Part shown: positions 34,463-43,339 of the stretch, one piece after another | Numbering within the stretch: position 1 is the stretch's first letter | Layout of the letters: every line of letters begins with the position of its first letter | NCBI RefSeq assembly: GCF_004114425.1 | Contig: NZ_RDQF01000008.1 | Span: forward strand, 1 to 64,000 | DNA: 64,000 bases | Reading direction: 5' to 3' | Source of the DNA: Bradyrhizobium vignae | GTDB lineage: Bacteria; Pseudomonadota; Alphaproteobacteria; Rhizobiales; Xanthobacteraceae | Translations under genes and position numbers: made by a program | The notes under the pieces: generated by a model | The model's input: only the letters and a program-made list of their open reading frames with translations | Told to the model about the DNA's origin: nothing | The model's database searches: none

Positions 34463-36478
34463 ATGTTCAAGCGCATTCTGATCGCCAATCGCGGCGAAAT
34501 CGCCTGCCGGGTCATCAAGACTGCCCGCAAGATGGGAATTCAGACGGTTGCGGTCTATTCCGAGGCCGACCGCGATGCCCTCCATGTCGAGATGGCCGAC
34601 GAGGCCGTGCTGATCGGCCCTGCCGCCGCCGCCGAGAGCTATCTGGTGATCGAGAAGATCGTGGACGCCTGCCGCAAGACGGGGGCCGAGGCCGTGCATC
34701 CCGGCTACGGTTTCCTGTCCGAGCGCGAGGCGTTTCCGCGCGCGCTGGAAGCGGCCGGCGTCGTCTTCATCGGCCCGAACCCGGGCGCCATCGCCGCGAT
34801 GGGCGACAAGATCGAATCCAAGAAGGCCGCCGCCAAGGCCAAGGTCTCGACCGTGCCCGGCTATCTCGGCGTCATCGAGGATGACAAGCACGCGGTTCGC
34901 ATCGCCGACGAGATCGGCTATCCCGTGATGATCAAGGCGTCCGCCGGCGGCGGCGGCAAGGGCATGCGCATTGCGCATTCGAAGGCGGAGGTCGCCGAGG
35001 GTTTCAACCTCGCCAAGGCCGAGGCCAAGGCGTCGTTCGGCGACGACCGCGTCTTCGTCGAAAAATTCATCGTCGATCCCCGCCACATCGAGATCCAGGT
35101 GCTGGGCGACAAGCACGGCAACGTGATCCATCTCGGCGAGCGCGAATGCTCGATCCAGCGCCGCAACCAGAAGGTCATCGAGGAGGCGCCATCGCCGCTG
35201 CTCGACGAGGAGACCCGCCGCAAGATGGGTGAGCAAGCGGTCGCACTGGCGAAGGCCGTGAACTACGACTCCGCCGGCACCGTCGAGTTCGTCGCCGGGC
35301 AAGACAAGAGCTTCTATTTCCTGGAGATGAACACGCGACTCCAGGTCGAGCATCCCGTCACCGAGCTCGTCACCGGCATCGATCTCGTCGAGCAGATGAT
35401 CCGCGTCGCCGCCGGCGAGAAGCTCGCCATCGCGCAGAAGGACGTCACGCTCACCGGCTGGGCGGTGGAATCGCGCCTCTATGCCGAGGATCCGTTCCGC
35501 AGCTTCCTGCCTTCGATCGGGCGGCTCGTGAAATATCGCCCGCCGGCGGAAGCCAGCAAGGACGGCATCACCATCCGCAACGATACCGGCGTGCAGGAGG
35601 GCGGCGAGATCTCGATCCATTACGATCCGATGATCGCAAAGCTCGTCACGCATGCGCCGTCGCGCGCGGCCGCGATCGAGGCGCAGTCGACCGCTCTGGA
35701 TTCGTTCTATGTCGACGGCATCAGGCACAACATCCCGTTCCTGTCGGCGCTGATGCATCATCCGCGCTGGCGCGAGGGACGGCTCTCGACCGGCTTCATC
35801 GCCGAGGAGTTCCCCAAGGGGTTTGCGGTGCGCGTGCCCGAAGGCGAGGTCGCGCGGCGGATCGCCGCGGTCGGCGCCGCCATCGATCACGTGCTGGGGG
35901 AGCGCAAGCGGCAGATCTCGGGCCAAATGGGTGGGCGCGTCGTGCAGCGCGAGCGGCGTCGCGCGGTCTGGCTCGATCGCCAGGAGATCCTGCTCGAGGT
36001 GGCGCGCGAGGGCGAGGCGATCGCGATCCGCTTCATCGATCCCGACGGCAAGGCCGGCAACGCGCATCTGTTGCACTCGCCATGGAAGCCGGGCGATCCG
36101 GTCTGGCAGGGCACCATCGACGGTCAGTTCGTCGCCGTGCAGGCGCGGCCGATCGCCAACGGCATCCGCCTCGCACATCAGGGTGTCGAGGTGCCGGTCT
36201 ATGTCTGGACCGAGGCTGAGGCGGCCTCCGCGCGGCTGATGCCGGTGACGACGGCCTCCGACACCGGCAAGAAGCTGCTCTGCCCGATGCCCGGCCTCGT
36301 GGTCTCGATCGCGGTCAGCGAAGGGCAGGAGGTCAAGGCCGGCGAGACGCTGGCGGTGGTCGAGGCCATGAAGATGCAGAACGTGCTGCGCGCCGAGCAG
36401 GACGGCACCGTGAAGAAGATCCACGCCGGCGCCGGCGCGACGCTCGCGGTGGACGCGCTGATCTTGGAGTTTGCGTAA
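34463..36478 (+). CDS. pccA: Acetyl/propionyl-CoA carboxylase alpha subunit (biotin carboxylase + BCCP)
   Basis: 671 residues. The biotin carboxylase part (1-450) opens FKRILIANRGEIACRVI, has the ATP-grasp glycine loop KASAGGGGKGMRIAHS near 155-170 and the EMNTRLQVEHPVTE motif near 289. The linker/BT domain follows, and the C-terminal biotinyl domain carries the biotinylated Lys637 in EAMKMQ. Length is right for PccA. It carboxylates biotin with bicarbonate and ATP for transfer to propionyl-CoA, and so feeds the methylmalonyl-CoA route. The beta subunit is not in the window. Upstream GACTCAAGGAAAGC gives the binding site. Confidence 0.93.
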   Translation: MFKRILIANRGEIACRVIKTARKMGIQTVAVYSEADRDALHVEMADEAVLIGPAAAAESYLVIEKIVDACRKTGAEAVHPGYGFLSEREAFPRALEAAGVVFIGPNPGAIAAMGDKIESKKAAAKAKVSTVPGYLGVIEDDKHAVRIADEIGYPVMIKASAGGGGKGMRIAHSKAEVAEGFNLAKAEAKASFGDDRVFVEKFIVDPRHIEIQVLGDKHGNVIHLGERECSIQRRNQKVIEEAPSPLLDEETRRKMGEQAVALAKAVNYDSAGTVEFVAGQDKSFYFLEMNTRLQVEHPVTELVTGIDLVEQMIRVAAGEKLAIAQKDVTLTGWAVESRLYAEDPFRSFLPSIGRLVKYRPPAEASKDGITIRNDTGVQEGGEISIHYDPMIAKLVTHAPSRAAAIEAQSTALDSFYVDGIRHNIPFLSALMHHPRWREGRLSTGFIAEEFPKGFAVRVPEGEVARRIAAVGAAIDHVLGERKRQISGQMGGRVVQRERRRAVWLDRQEILLEVAREGEAIAIRFIDPDGKAGNAHLLHSPWKPGDPVWQGTIDGQFVAVQARPIANGIRLAHQGVEVPVYVWTEAEAASARLMPVTTASDTGKKLLCPMPGLVVSIAVSEGQEVKAGETLAVVEAMKMQNVLRAEQDGTVKKIHAGAGATLAVDALILEFA

Positions 36479-36500
36479 TCGCTTCAGGCACAACAGGAGA

Positions 36501-36607
36501 CCCTCACCCTGAGGAGCCGCGCCTGCGCGGCGTCTCGAGGGCGAGGCCAACAGCCGGGCCTTCATCCTTCGAGACGCGCGCAAGAGCGCGCTCCTCAGGA
36601 TGAGGAA
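36501..36607. repeat. Dispersed palindromic repeat (CCTGAGGAG/CTCCTCAGG type)
   Basis: CCTCACCCTGAGGAG (36502-) and CTCCTCAGGATGAGG (to 36606) form the outer inverted arms. Inner GCGTCTCGAGGGCGAGGCC and GGCCTTCATCCTTCGAGACG are a second inverted pair. The same element is present at 58661-58752. It fills the space between pccA and the next gene and resembles the intergenic repeat common in Bradyrhizobium. Confidence 0.8.
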
Positions 36608-36624
36608 TTGAAAGCGAGGCAACC

Positions 36625-37503
36625 ATGGCCTTTCGTTCCCGCCGCGAGAAACTGCGATCGATCCTGTCGGGCGGGACGTGCGTCCATCCCGGCTCCGTCT
36701 ACGACGCCATCTCGATCCGTATCGCGGAGGATCTCGGCTTTCCGCTCGGCATGTTCGGGGGATCGGTGGCCTCGCTCGCCGTGCTCGGCGACCCCGATGT
36801 CACGCTGATCACGCTCACCGAGCTTGCCGAGCAGATGCGGCGGATGTCGCGCGCCTCGGCGCTCCCCGTTCTGGTCGATGCCGATCACGGCTACGGCAAT
36901 GCGCTCAACGTGCGCCGCACGGTGCAGGAGCTGGAGACGGCCGGTGCCGCCGGCCTCACCATCGAGGACACGCTGCTCCCGGCTGCGTTCGGGGAGACGA
37001 AGACGCAGCTGATCCCGCTCGAGGAAGGCGTCGGCAAGATGAAGGCGGCGCTCGACGGCCGCAGCGATCCCACGCTCGTCATCATGGGCCGCACGGGCGC
37101 TGCCGCGATCACCTCGATCGAGGACGCGGTTCGCCGCGCCGAGGCCTATGAGGCCACCGGTGTCGATGCGCTGTTCTTCACCGGCATCAAATCGCGTACC
37201 GAGCTCGAGACCATCGCATCCGCCACGCGCCTGCCGATCGTGCTCGGCGGCGCGCCGGAGGAACTGAACGGGCTCGATTACCTTGCGAGCCAGCGCGTGC
37301 GCATCGCGCTCCAGGGCCATGCGCCGATCGCCGCCGCGACGCAGGCGGTCTACGAGACGCAGAAGGCGTTGCGCGAGGGCATGGCGCCGAAAAGCCTCAA
37401 GGGCCTGGCATCGTCGGAGCTGATGGCCCGCGTCATGCGCGAGAGCGCCGTCAAGGCGCGCAGCGCCGATGTCCTGGAACAGAACTTGGGACCGAACAAG
37501 TGA
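36625..37503 (+). CDS. Isocitrate lyase/PEP mutase-family enzyme, oxaloacetate decarboxylase-like
   Basis: 292 residues, TIM-barrel. The family signature is [20 protein letters not shown] near 87-106, followed by [10 protein letters not shown] with the metal-binding Glu. The usual catalytic KKCGH of true isocitrate lyases is absent, which fits the oxaloacetate decarboxylase or carboxyphosphonate mutase subgroup. It would cleave a C-C bond of a 2-oxo or 2-hydroxy acid with Mg2+. It overlaps the acylphosphatase gene by four bases. Downstream of pccA it may share a role in C3/C4 acid metabolism. Confidence 0.85.
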   Translation: MAFRSRREKLRSILSGGTCVHPGSVYDAISIRIAEDLGFPLGMFGGSVASLAVLGDPDVTLITLTELAEQMRRMSRASALPVLVDADHGYGNALNVRRTVQELETAGAAGLTIEDTLLPAAFGETKTQLIPLEEGVGKMKAALDGRSDPTLVIMGRTGAAAITSIEDAVRRAEAYEATGVDALFFTGIKSRTELETIASATRLPIVLGGAPEELNGLDYLASQRVRIALQGHAPIAAATQAVYETQKALREGMAPKSLKGLASSELMARVMRESAVKARSADVLEQNLGPNK

Positions 37504-37799
37504 GCCGCGCTATCCTCCAGGTCGTGATCCGCGGGCGCGTGCAGGGCGTCGGCTACCGGGCTTGGGTCGAGTATCAGGCGACAACGAGCGGCCTCGAAGG
37601 CTGGGTGCGTAACCGCCGCGACGGCAGCGTGGAAGCGCTGTTCGCCGGCGCGCCGAAGCACGTTGCCGATATGGTCGCGCTGTGCCGCCACGGCCCGCCG
37701 TCCTCGCGCGTCGACAGCGTCACCAGCGAAACGGCAGGCGCGGATGAGCTGAATTTGCGCCGGGCAGGGGAAGCATTCTCGGTGCTGCCGACGGTGTGA
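37500..37799 (+). CDS. acyP: Acylphosphatase
   Basis: 99 residues, starting with GTG at 37500 that overlaps the preceding TGA (GTGA). The phosphate-binding loop is [16 protein letters not shown] (Arg about 19), and the catalytic Asn is in [15 protein letters not shown] near 40. It hydrolyses acyl phosphates such as carbamoyl- or acetyl-phosphate. Size and motifs are standard. Coupled translation with the lyase gene suggests a shared transcript, though acylphosphatase function is probably independent. Confidence 0.92.
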   Translation: MSRAILQVVIRGRVQGVGYRAWVEYQATTSGLEGWVRNRRDGSVEALFAGAPKHVADMVALCRHGPPSSRVDSVTSETAGADELNLRRAGEAFSVLPTV

Positions 37800-37856
37800 G
37801 AGCTCACAAGAGATCGTCCTGCCCGGGCTTGTCCCTCGAGCTCTCGAGGTGAACGT

Positions 37857-39440
37857 TCACCTTGGCAGCTTGGCGATTGCCTCGCTCAGCTCGTGGATCT
37901 CGTAGGGCTTGCGCAGGATCGGGAAATCGCCGCGGACGCCGGCGGCGACGTCGCTGTAACCGGTGGCAAGCAGGATCGGCAGGCCGGGGCGGATCTGGCG
38001 GAGGCGACGGGCGAGGCTGAGCCCATCCATCTTGCCGGGCATGACGATGTCCGAGAACACGAAGTCGACGCCGTTGTTCTCGATCTCGAGCAGCGCCGCT
38101 TCGGCATCGGCGACCCGGCGCACGTGGTAGCCGAGCTGCTCCAGAAGGCCGGTGCTGACGGATGCGACGTCGGGATTGTCCTCGACCAGCAGCACCGTGC
38201 CGCTGCCGCGGAATGTCGTTGCCGATGTCTTGCGCGACGGCGCATCCGTGCCGCGCGGCAGCACGATGGTGAATGTGGTGCCCTTGCCGAGCTCGCTTGC
38301 GACCTTCACCGTGCCGCCGGCCTGGTGGGCGAAGCCGTGCACCTGCGAAAGGCCGAGGCCGGTGCCTTTTCCGATCGGCTTGGTCGTGAAGAACGGCTCG
38401 AAGATCTTGCCGAGAACGTCGGAAGGAATTCCAATGCCGGTATCGGTGACGTCGATAGCGACGAAGTCGCCGGCGAGGTGCGGCTCGTTCAGCACGACAT
38501 TGCGCGCCCCGATCGTCACCGTGCCACCGTCCGGCATCGCGTCGCGGGCGTTGATGACAAGGTTGAGCAGCGCGGTCTCGAGCTCGGAGACGTCGGCCTT
38601 GATCGGCCACGTGTCGGAGTGAATGTCGAAGGCGAGACGCACGGAACTGCCCACGCCGGCGTCGAGCACCTCGCGGATGGCCGCGACGCGTTCGGCAAAA
38701 TCGATCGCCTGCGGGTTGACGCTCTGCCGCCGCGCGAAGGTGAGGAGCTGGTTCGTCAGCGCGGCGCCGCGTCTGGTCGCGGTCTCGATTGCGGAGACGG
38801 CGCGCTTGAGCTTGGCGTCGTCGCCGGCGCTCTTCTTCAGGATGTGAAGGCTGCCGCTGATGATCATCAGAAGATTGTTGAAGTCGTGGGCAACCCCGCC
38901 GGTGAGTTGTCCGAGCGCATCGAATTTCTGCGACTCGGCCAGCTGCTTGTGCATCGCTTCGAGCTTGAGTTCGGAATTGCGACGCTCAGTGATGTCGCGC
39001 GTGATCTTGGCGAAGCCGATCAGCGCGCCGTCCTCGTAGATCGGGTCGATCACCACACTGGCCCAGAAGAACGTGCCGTCCTTTCGGACGCGCCAGCCTT
39101 CCTCCTCGTATCGGCCCTTTTCCCGCGCGATACGGAGCGCCCGCGCCGGCTTGCCATTGACACGGTCGGCCTCGGTGTAGAAGCGCGAGAAATGCTGGCC
39201 GAGGATCTCCTCGGGCGAGTAGCCCTTGATGCGTTCGCCGCCGATGTTCCAGCTGGTGATGATCCCCTTGGGGTCGAGCATGTAGAGGGCGTAGTCGGCA
39301 ACCCCCTCAACCAACAGCCGGAAACTGCGCTCGCTCTCGAACAAGTCTCTCTGTTGACTGAACTTTTCGGTCATCCCGGACCCCGCCTCGACAGGGACAA
39401 ACGCCGCAGCCGGAGGGTTTGTTCCAGTTCTATGGGACAT
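37857..39440 (-). CDS. PAS hybrid sensor histidine kinase with C-terminal receiver
   Basis: 527 residues; an internal ATG at 39374 is an alternative start. One PAS/PAC module (about 40-155: YALYMLDPKGIITSWNIGGE and ITRDITERR). H-box GGVAHDFNNLLMIISGSLHI near 180, HATPase_c with NLVINARDAMPDGG and EPFFTTKPIGKGTGLGLSQV, and a receiver with VLLVEDNPDVASVSTGLLEQ and phosphoacceptor in VFSDIVMPGKMDGLSL near 466. The kinase/receiver part closely parallels the larger hybrid kinase at 30522-32987, which suggests duplication with a different PAS input. Cytosolic, no adjacent output gene. Confidence 0.9.
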   Translation of the reverse strand: MSHRTGTNPPAAAFVPVEAGSGMTEKFSQQRDLFESERSFRLLVEGVADYALYMLDPKGIITSWNIGGERIKGYSPEEILGQHFSRFYTEADRVNGKPARALRIAREKGRYEEEGWRVRKDGTFFWASVVIDPIYEDGALIGFAKITRDITERRNSELKLEAMHKQLAESQKFDALGQLTGGVAHDFNNLLMIISGSLHILKKSAGDDAKLKRAVSAIETATRRGAALTNQLLTFARRQSVNPQAIDFAERVAAIREVLDAGVGSSVRLAFDIHSDTWPIKADVSELETALLNLVINARDAMPDGGTVTIGARNVVLNEPHLAGDFVAIDVTDTGIGIPSDVLGKIFEPFFTTKPIGKGTGLGLSQVHGFAHQAGGTVKVASELGKGTTFTIVLPRGTDAPSRKTSATTFRGSGTVLLVEDNPDVASVSTGLLEQLGYHVRRVADAEAALLEIENNGVDFVFSDIVMPGKMDGLSLARRLRQIRPGLPILLATGYSDVAAGVRGDFPILRKPYEIHELSEAIAKLPR

Positions 39441-39696
39441 TTTTAGGCAAGTGTCAGGATGGGTATGCAGGGGCGCACCGTCAACGCCACGGCGCCGATC
39501 CCCAGTTATTAATGCAAGAATTGACCGAAGAGCCCGCCCGCCGCCTGCACCGGCTGGGCCGTGGCGGCTTTGCCGATGAGCTGCTGCTGGGCGGCCAGCG
39601 CGTGCCGCCCAACAAGGCGCTCTGAGCCGCGGCTTCGTGTTTCGTCACGAGACGACGGGAGCGCGTTCGAGGCGATCTTGTGGGGGTTAGGCGGAC

Positions 39697-40548
39697 TCAA
39701 GCGCCGGCGCTTCGGAACGTTGCCGCCACCGCGCGTAGCGCCGCCAGCTTGGCGGGATCGCTGATCTTCGAATGCAGCATTACCTTCGAGCTGCCGAGTT
39801 TCGGCAGCTTGTGCGCGGGCCCGATGTCGATCAGGCCGGGGGGCGCAATGCGCCGCGCCAGCGGTGCGATCGCAAGACCGGCAAGGGCTGCCGCGACCAC
39901 CGCAGTGACGCCGCCACCGACGAAGCGCTCGCGCCAGGCGATACCGGCCTTGTCGAGCGCGCGCACGGCGATGGCGCGAACGCCGCAGGGGGGAGCGAGG
40001 GTCGCGAGCGGCAGGGGCTCGCCTTTCGGCAGAGTGAAGCGTCGTGAGGCAAACCAGCAAAACTCGTCCTCAGCCAGCTTCTCGCCGCCGCGGCGGCTGC
40101 CTTCCTGACGCACGATCACCGCATCCAGCTCGCCGGCGTCGTAGGCATCCTGCATCTCGCGCGAGAAGCCGATGGTGACGGCGAGAGTGAGATTGGGCGA
40201 CATCGCGTGCAGCCGTTCGAGTAGCGGTACCAGTTCGGCTCCCGCCGCGTGATCGGAGATGCCGAGCGAGAGCGATCGCGGGGGCGGCGCTTCGCCCGAG
40301 AGCGCGCGGTCATGCGCCGTCATCAGCGCGCGGGCGCGATCGAGGAAGGCCGCGCCCTCGGCGGTGAGCCTGACCGCGCGCGGAGAACGTTCGACGAGGC
40401 GTTTGCCCAGCAACGTCTCCAGCCGCTGCAGCTTGAGGCTGACAGCCGCCTGCGTCGTGCCGAGCACTTCGGCGGCACGGGTAAAGCTCTGGAGATCGGC
40501 GACCAGCAGGAACGCCTGGACGGTGGCGATATCGAGCATGGCATTCAT
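39697..40548 (-). CDS. LysR-family transcriptional regulator
   Basis: 283 residues. N-terminal helix-turn-helix (about 5-65): VQAFLLVADLQSFTRAAEVL, then TTQAAVSLKLQRLETLLGKR. The LysR co-inducer domain occupies 90-280. It is divergent from a tautomerase gene with 111 bases between starts. The intergenic AT-rich dyad at 40551-40582 is the probable binding site, so the regulator likely controls the tautomerase and itself. Start at 40548; an ATG at 40539 is also possible. Confidence 0.88.
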   Translation of the reverse strand: MNAMLDIATVQAFLLVADLQSFTRAAEVLGTTQAAVSLKLQRLETLLGKRLVERSPRAVRLTAEGAAFLDRARALMTAHDRALSGEAPPPRSLSLGISDHAAGAELVPLLERLHAMSPNLTLAVTIGFSREMQDAYDAGELDAVIVRQEGSRRGGEKLAEDEFCWFASRRFTLPKGEPLPLATLAPPCGVRAIAVRALDKAGIAWRERFVGGGVTAVVAAALAGLAIAPLARRIAPPGLIDIGPAHKLPKLGSSKVMLHSKISDPAKLAALRAVAATFRSAGA

Positions 40549-40550
40549 TA

Positions 40551-40582
40551 TAGATAGTTATCACTGATATCAGAATAGATAA
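40551..40582. promoter_or_regulatory. LysR-type binding site candidate
   Basis: An AT-rich dyad in the divergent region: outer TTATC (40558-40562) with GATAA (40578-40582), and between them the perfect palindrome CTGATATCAG (40564-40573). The arrangement fits a T-N11-A type LysR box. It overlaps the regulator's own start region and lies about 80 bases upstream of the tautomerase ATG. Confidence 0.5.
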
Positions 40583-40659
40583 GATACCAAAATGATGAGC
40601 CCGGGTCTAGCTTCTCACCAACGCCGCGCAATTGGTGCGGCATCTCGAGGAGAACCACC

Positions 40660-41082
40660 ATGCCGCTGATCACCGTCTCCTACACTTCGTCTCGTCAGTC
40701 GCCCTCCCTGAAGGCCGACATCGCGAATGCTGTGTCCGAGCTCACCGCAAAGATCCTGCACAAGGATCCCAAGGTCACCGCCATCATCGTGAAGTCCGTG
40801 GATGCGGGCGACTGGTTCGCCGGCGGCCAGTCGCTCGCCGAGCAGAAGCTTGCGAGCTACTGGATCGACATCCACGTCACCGAAGGCACCAACACCAAGG
40901 ACGAGAAGGCGGCCTATCTCGCCGCCATGTTCGAGCGCATGGCCGAGATTCTGGGACCGCTGCATCCCGAGACTTACCTGCATGTCGACGAGGTCAAGGG
41001 CGACGCCTACGGTTTCGGCGGCCTCACCCAGGAGCGGCGCTACATCGCCGGCAAGCTCGAGGTTGCGCTGCAGGCGGCGTGA
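40660..41082 (+). CDS. 4-Oxalocrotonate tautomerase-like protein, two-repeat form
   Basis: 140 residues. The mature protein would start at Pro (MPLITVSYTS), the catalytic base of the tautomerase superfamily. The chain contains two beta-alpha-beta units: one from PLITVS to about residue 65 (AEQKLASYWIDIHVTEGT) and one from there to ALQAA, typical of double-length tautomerases. The GLTQERRYI segment near 120 is also family-like. AGGAGAACCACC gives a strong binding site. It is divergent from a LysR regulator that probably controls it. Substrate unknown; related proteins isomerise or detoxify keto acids. Confidence 0.85.
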   Translation: MPLITVSYTSSRQSPSLKADIANAVSELTAKILHKDPKVTAIIVKSVDAGDWFAGGQSLAEQKLASYWIDIHVTEGTNTKDEKAAYLAAMFERMAEILGPLHPETYLHVDEVKGDAYGFGGLTQERRYIAGKLEVALQAA

Positions 41083-41129
41083 TCCGAAAGCCGCGGGTGA
41101 GCAATCTCACCCGCGGCCGGTTGCGATCG

Positions 41130-41843
41130 TCAGCTCGCTGCGCGGAACCGAACCTCGGAATTATTGAGGAAGCACGTCTTGTCGAACAGCTTCAGGTCCA
41201 GCGGGTTCGGCAACCTGACATCGCTGAGATCAGGACAGGGCTTGGTCGAGGGATCGTAGGATCGATCGATCTGCGAGATGAAAACCACGATCAGTCCCTT
41301 GTCACGTGCGAACGATTTCAGCGCACGTACCTGAACGGAGAGGTCAGGATTTTCGCGCCTCTGGTCGAGCAGTTGCAGATAGTCGATCACGACGAATGTG
41401 CCGCGTGGGACCGGAGCCATCCGCTTGACGACGTATTCGGCGCTGATCTCGTCGGAGCAATCCACCTCGAATAAATTGTCGAATTGCGCGGGATCGACGC
41501 CGATCGCCCGCAAGCGGTCCAGAACGTCTCCTTCTGTGTATTCGAGCGAGAAGAACGCCGCGTGGCTGCCTGATCTCATGGCCTCCACCGCAAGTTCGAG
41601 ACTCATCAGGGTTTTGCCATGACCGGGGCGCGCAGCGACCAGCACAAGGTCACCCGGCCGGAATTGAGAAAACAGCTTGCCGGCCGGCGTCTCCGCCGCG
41701 GCTTTCGCCGCGAGCAGGCTCCAGGCGGAAAACCCTTCCGTGGTGGCGATGCGGTCAAGTGCGTCGTGGAGTGGAATGCCTTCCTCGCGGGACAGGCGCT
41801 TCGCCTTGCGCTTGAGATGATAGATGGGCGCAGACAGTCTCAT
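41130..41843 (-). CDS. Stand-alone DnaB-helicase-like RecA-fold ATPase
   Basis: 237 residues from ATG at 41843 with GGGAGG upstream. A small N-terminal helical part (1-50) is followed by a RecA-like core. Walker A is ARPGHGKT at 71-78, and AAFFSLEYTEGDVLDRL resembles the DnaB H1a region. Walker B is FVVIDYLQLLDQ near 155, and the sensor region is IVVFISQIDR. The usual N-terminal primase-binding domain of DnaB is missing and the total length is half that of the helicase. I do not know its role. It might be a domesticated phage or plasmid ATPase. A longer upstream frame lacks coding character. Confidence 0.8.
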   Translation of the reverse strand: MRLSAPIYHLKRKAKRLSREEGIPLHDALDRIATTEGFSAWSLLAAKAAAETPAGKLFSQFRPGDLVLVAARPGHGKTLMSLELAVEAMRSGSHAAFFSLEYTEGDVLDRLRAIGVDPAQFDNLFEVDCSDEISAEYVVKRMAPVPRGTFVVIDYLQLLDQRRENPDLSVQVRALKSFARDKGLIVVFISQIDRSYDPSTKPCPDLSDVRLPNPLDLKLFDKTCFLNNSEVRFRAAS

Positions 41844-42029
41844 CGTGAGAACCTCCCATTCCGAGCATGATCGCAATCCCTCCTTATGCCCAGCGCTCGA
41901 ACAGTCGGTCCGATGATCAATTCGCCCGGCATGAAGTCTGCTTTCCCGGCGGAGGGGGGAGGCGTGGGCGGCGCCGGAATTGAGCGTAGCCGATTCCACG
42001 TCTGCGGAGAACGGCCTGCTGCGTGTCCG

Positions 42030-42779
42030 CTAGACGGCGGCCTCGGGCACCAGAGCCGTGGTCGGTCCGAACAGCTCTTCGAACGCCTGCCTCAACGCGA
42101 TGTCGACATCGGCCATGGTCACGAGCTGGCCGAGATCGACCAGCGAGGTGACGCCGTAGCGGGGATCGGCGACGCCGCAGGGCACGATGCCCGAGAAATG
42201 CGACAGCTCGGGCTCGACATTGATGGCGATGCCGTGGAACGAGACCCAGCGCTTGAGGCGGACGCCGATCGCTGCAATCTTGTCCTCGTGATCCGTCCCC
42301 TTGTCGGGCCGCCTGACCCAGACACCAACCCGGTCCTCGCGCCGCTCGCCGCGGACGTTGAAGGCGGCGAGTGTGCGCAGGATCAGCTCCTCCAGACCTG
42401 CGACATAGGCCCGGACGTCGGGCCGGCGCCGCTTGAGGTCCAGCATGACATAGGCCACCCGCTGACCCGGCCCGTGATAGGTGAGCTGCCCGCCGCGCCC
42501 GGTTGCGAAGGTCGGGAAACGGGCATCGAGCAGGTCGGACTCCTTGCCCGAGGTGCCCGAGGTGTAGAGCGGGGGGTGTTCGAGCAGCCAGACCAATTCC
42601 GGGGACTCGCCCGCCGCGATCGCGGCGACCCGGGCCTCCATCGCGGCCACCGCGTCCGGATAGGGCACCGGAGCTTCCGAGATGAGCCATTGGACGGGCT
42701 CACCGCCTGAGGCGGAAAGCGACGTCAGATCGAGCTCTTGCCGTTGGTTTTGGCGGGGGCTTTCAGGGGAATTAACCAT
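42030..42779 (-). CDS. lipB: Octanoyltransferase LipB
   Basis: 249 residues. The family signature [16 protein letters not shown] is at 95-110. The catalytic Lys167 is in [17 protein letters not shown] and the catalytic Cys201 in GIVPCGV. It transfers octanoyl groups from acyl-ACP to lipoyl domains in the cytosol, the first step of protein lipoylation. Sequence and size are standard for Rhizobiales. It is divergent from the FliN-like gene, with 67 bases between starts. Confidence 0.95.
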   Translation of the reverse strand: MVNSPESPRQNQRQELDLTSLSASGGEPVQWLISEAPVPYPDAVAAMEARVAAIAAGESPELVWLLEHPPLYTSGTSGKESDLLDARFPTFATGRGGQLTYHGPGQRVAYVMLDLKRRRPDVRAYVAGLEELILRTLAAFNVRGERREDRVGVWVRRPDKGTDHEDKIAAIGVRLKRWVSFHGIAINVEPELSHFSGIVPCGVADPRYGVTSLVDLGQLVTMADVDIALRQAFEELFGPTTALVPEAAV

Positions 42780-42846
42780 TGGCTAACCATAACGTGGTGA
42801 TCATCTCGGGAGCAAATGCCAGTCTCATGTAGCAGCGGTCCTGACA

Positions 42847-43089
42847 GTGCCCACTCTCGATAAAGTCACCGTGGATCTCATGGTCGTCCTCGGGACGACC
42901 ACCATGCCGATCCATCAAGTATTACGTCTTTCCCGCGGCGCCATCATCGAGCTGGATGCAACAGAGGCCGACGAGGTCAAGGTGCTCGCCAATAATCTGC
43001 CGGTCGCCTCCGGCGTCGTGCTGGTCGACCGCAACCGCATCGCGGTCGAGGTCAAGCAGATGCTGCCGCGCTCGCCGGGGACCAGGTAG
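42847..43089 (+). CDS. Lone FliN/SpoA-domain protein
   Basis: 80 residues, starting with GTG at 42847. The whole chain is one SpoA (surface presentation of antigens) domain: VDLMVVLGTTTMPIHQVLRL, then IIELDATEADEVKVLANN and VASGVVLVDRNRIAVEV. It matches the FliN C-terminal domain that builds the flagellar C-ring, and the length equals the shortest FliN proteins. No other flagellar or type III secretion gene is near. It may be the genuine FliN of one flagellar system placed outside its cluster, or a FliN-like adaptor. It sits between lipB and tRNA-Leu. Confidence 0.85.
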   Translation: MPTLDKVTVDLMVVLGTTTMPIHQVLRLSRGAIIELDATEADEVKVLANNLPVASGVVLVDRNRIAVEVKQMLPRSPGTR

Positions 43090-43254
43090 GGCCCCGGGGG
43101 CACGCGGGAGCGGCCGATCTCCTGGGGAGGGCGGCGTTTTTCCTGCCAAGCTTGTGGAATTCAGGGCTTTTGTAGGCTTGTATCCCCATGATGGATTTGT
43201 TAGATCGGCGCCGCTGATCCGGCCGGCCTCAAAACCTCAAGCCGGCATCCCTTA

Positions 43255-43339
43255 GCGCTCGTGGCGGAACTGGTAGACGCGCTGCCTTGAGGTGGCAGTG
43301 GGTAACACCGTGGGGGTTCGAGTCCCTCCGAGCGCACCA
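43255..43339 (+). tRNA. tRNA-Leu (anticodon GAG)
   Basis: 85 bases. The acceptor stem GCGCTCG (43255-43261) pairs with CGAGCGC (43329-43335), followed by an encoded ACCA. The anticodon stem CTGCC/GGCAG encloses the loop TTGAGGT, giving anticodon GAG, which reads CUC and CUU. A long variable arm, as in class II tRNAs, and the T-loop GGTTCGAGTCC are present. It lies just downstream of the FliN-like gene on the same strand. Confidence 0.95.

Noticed and set aside
34196..36622. Long open frame on the minus strand
   Set aside because: Mirror of pccA, which has the biotin and ATP-grasp motifs; the antisense product is low-complexity and His/Asp/Arg-rich.
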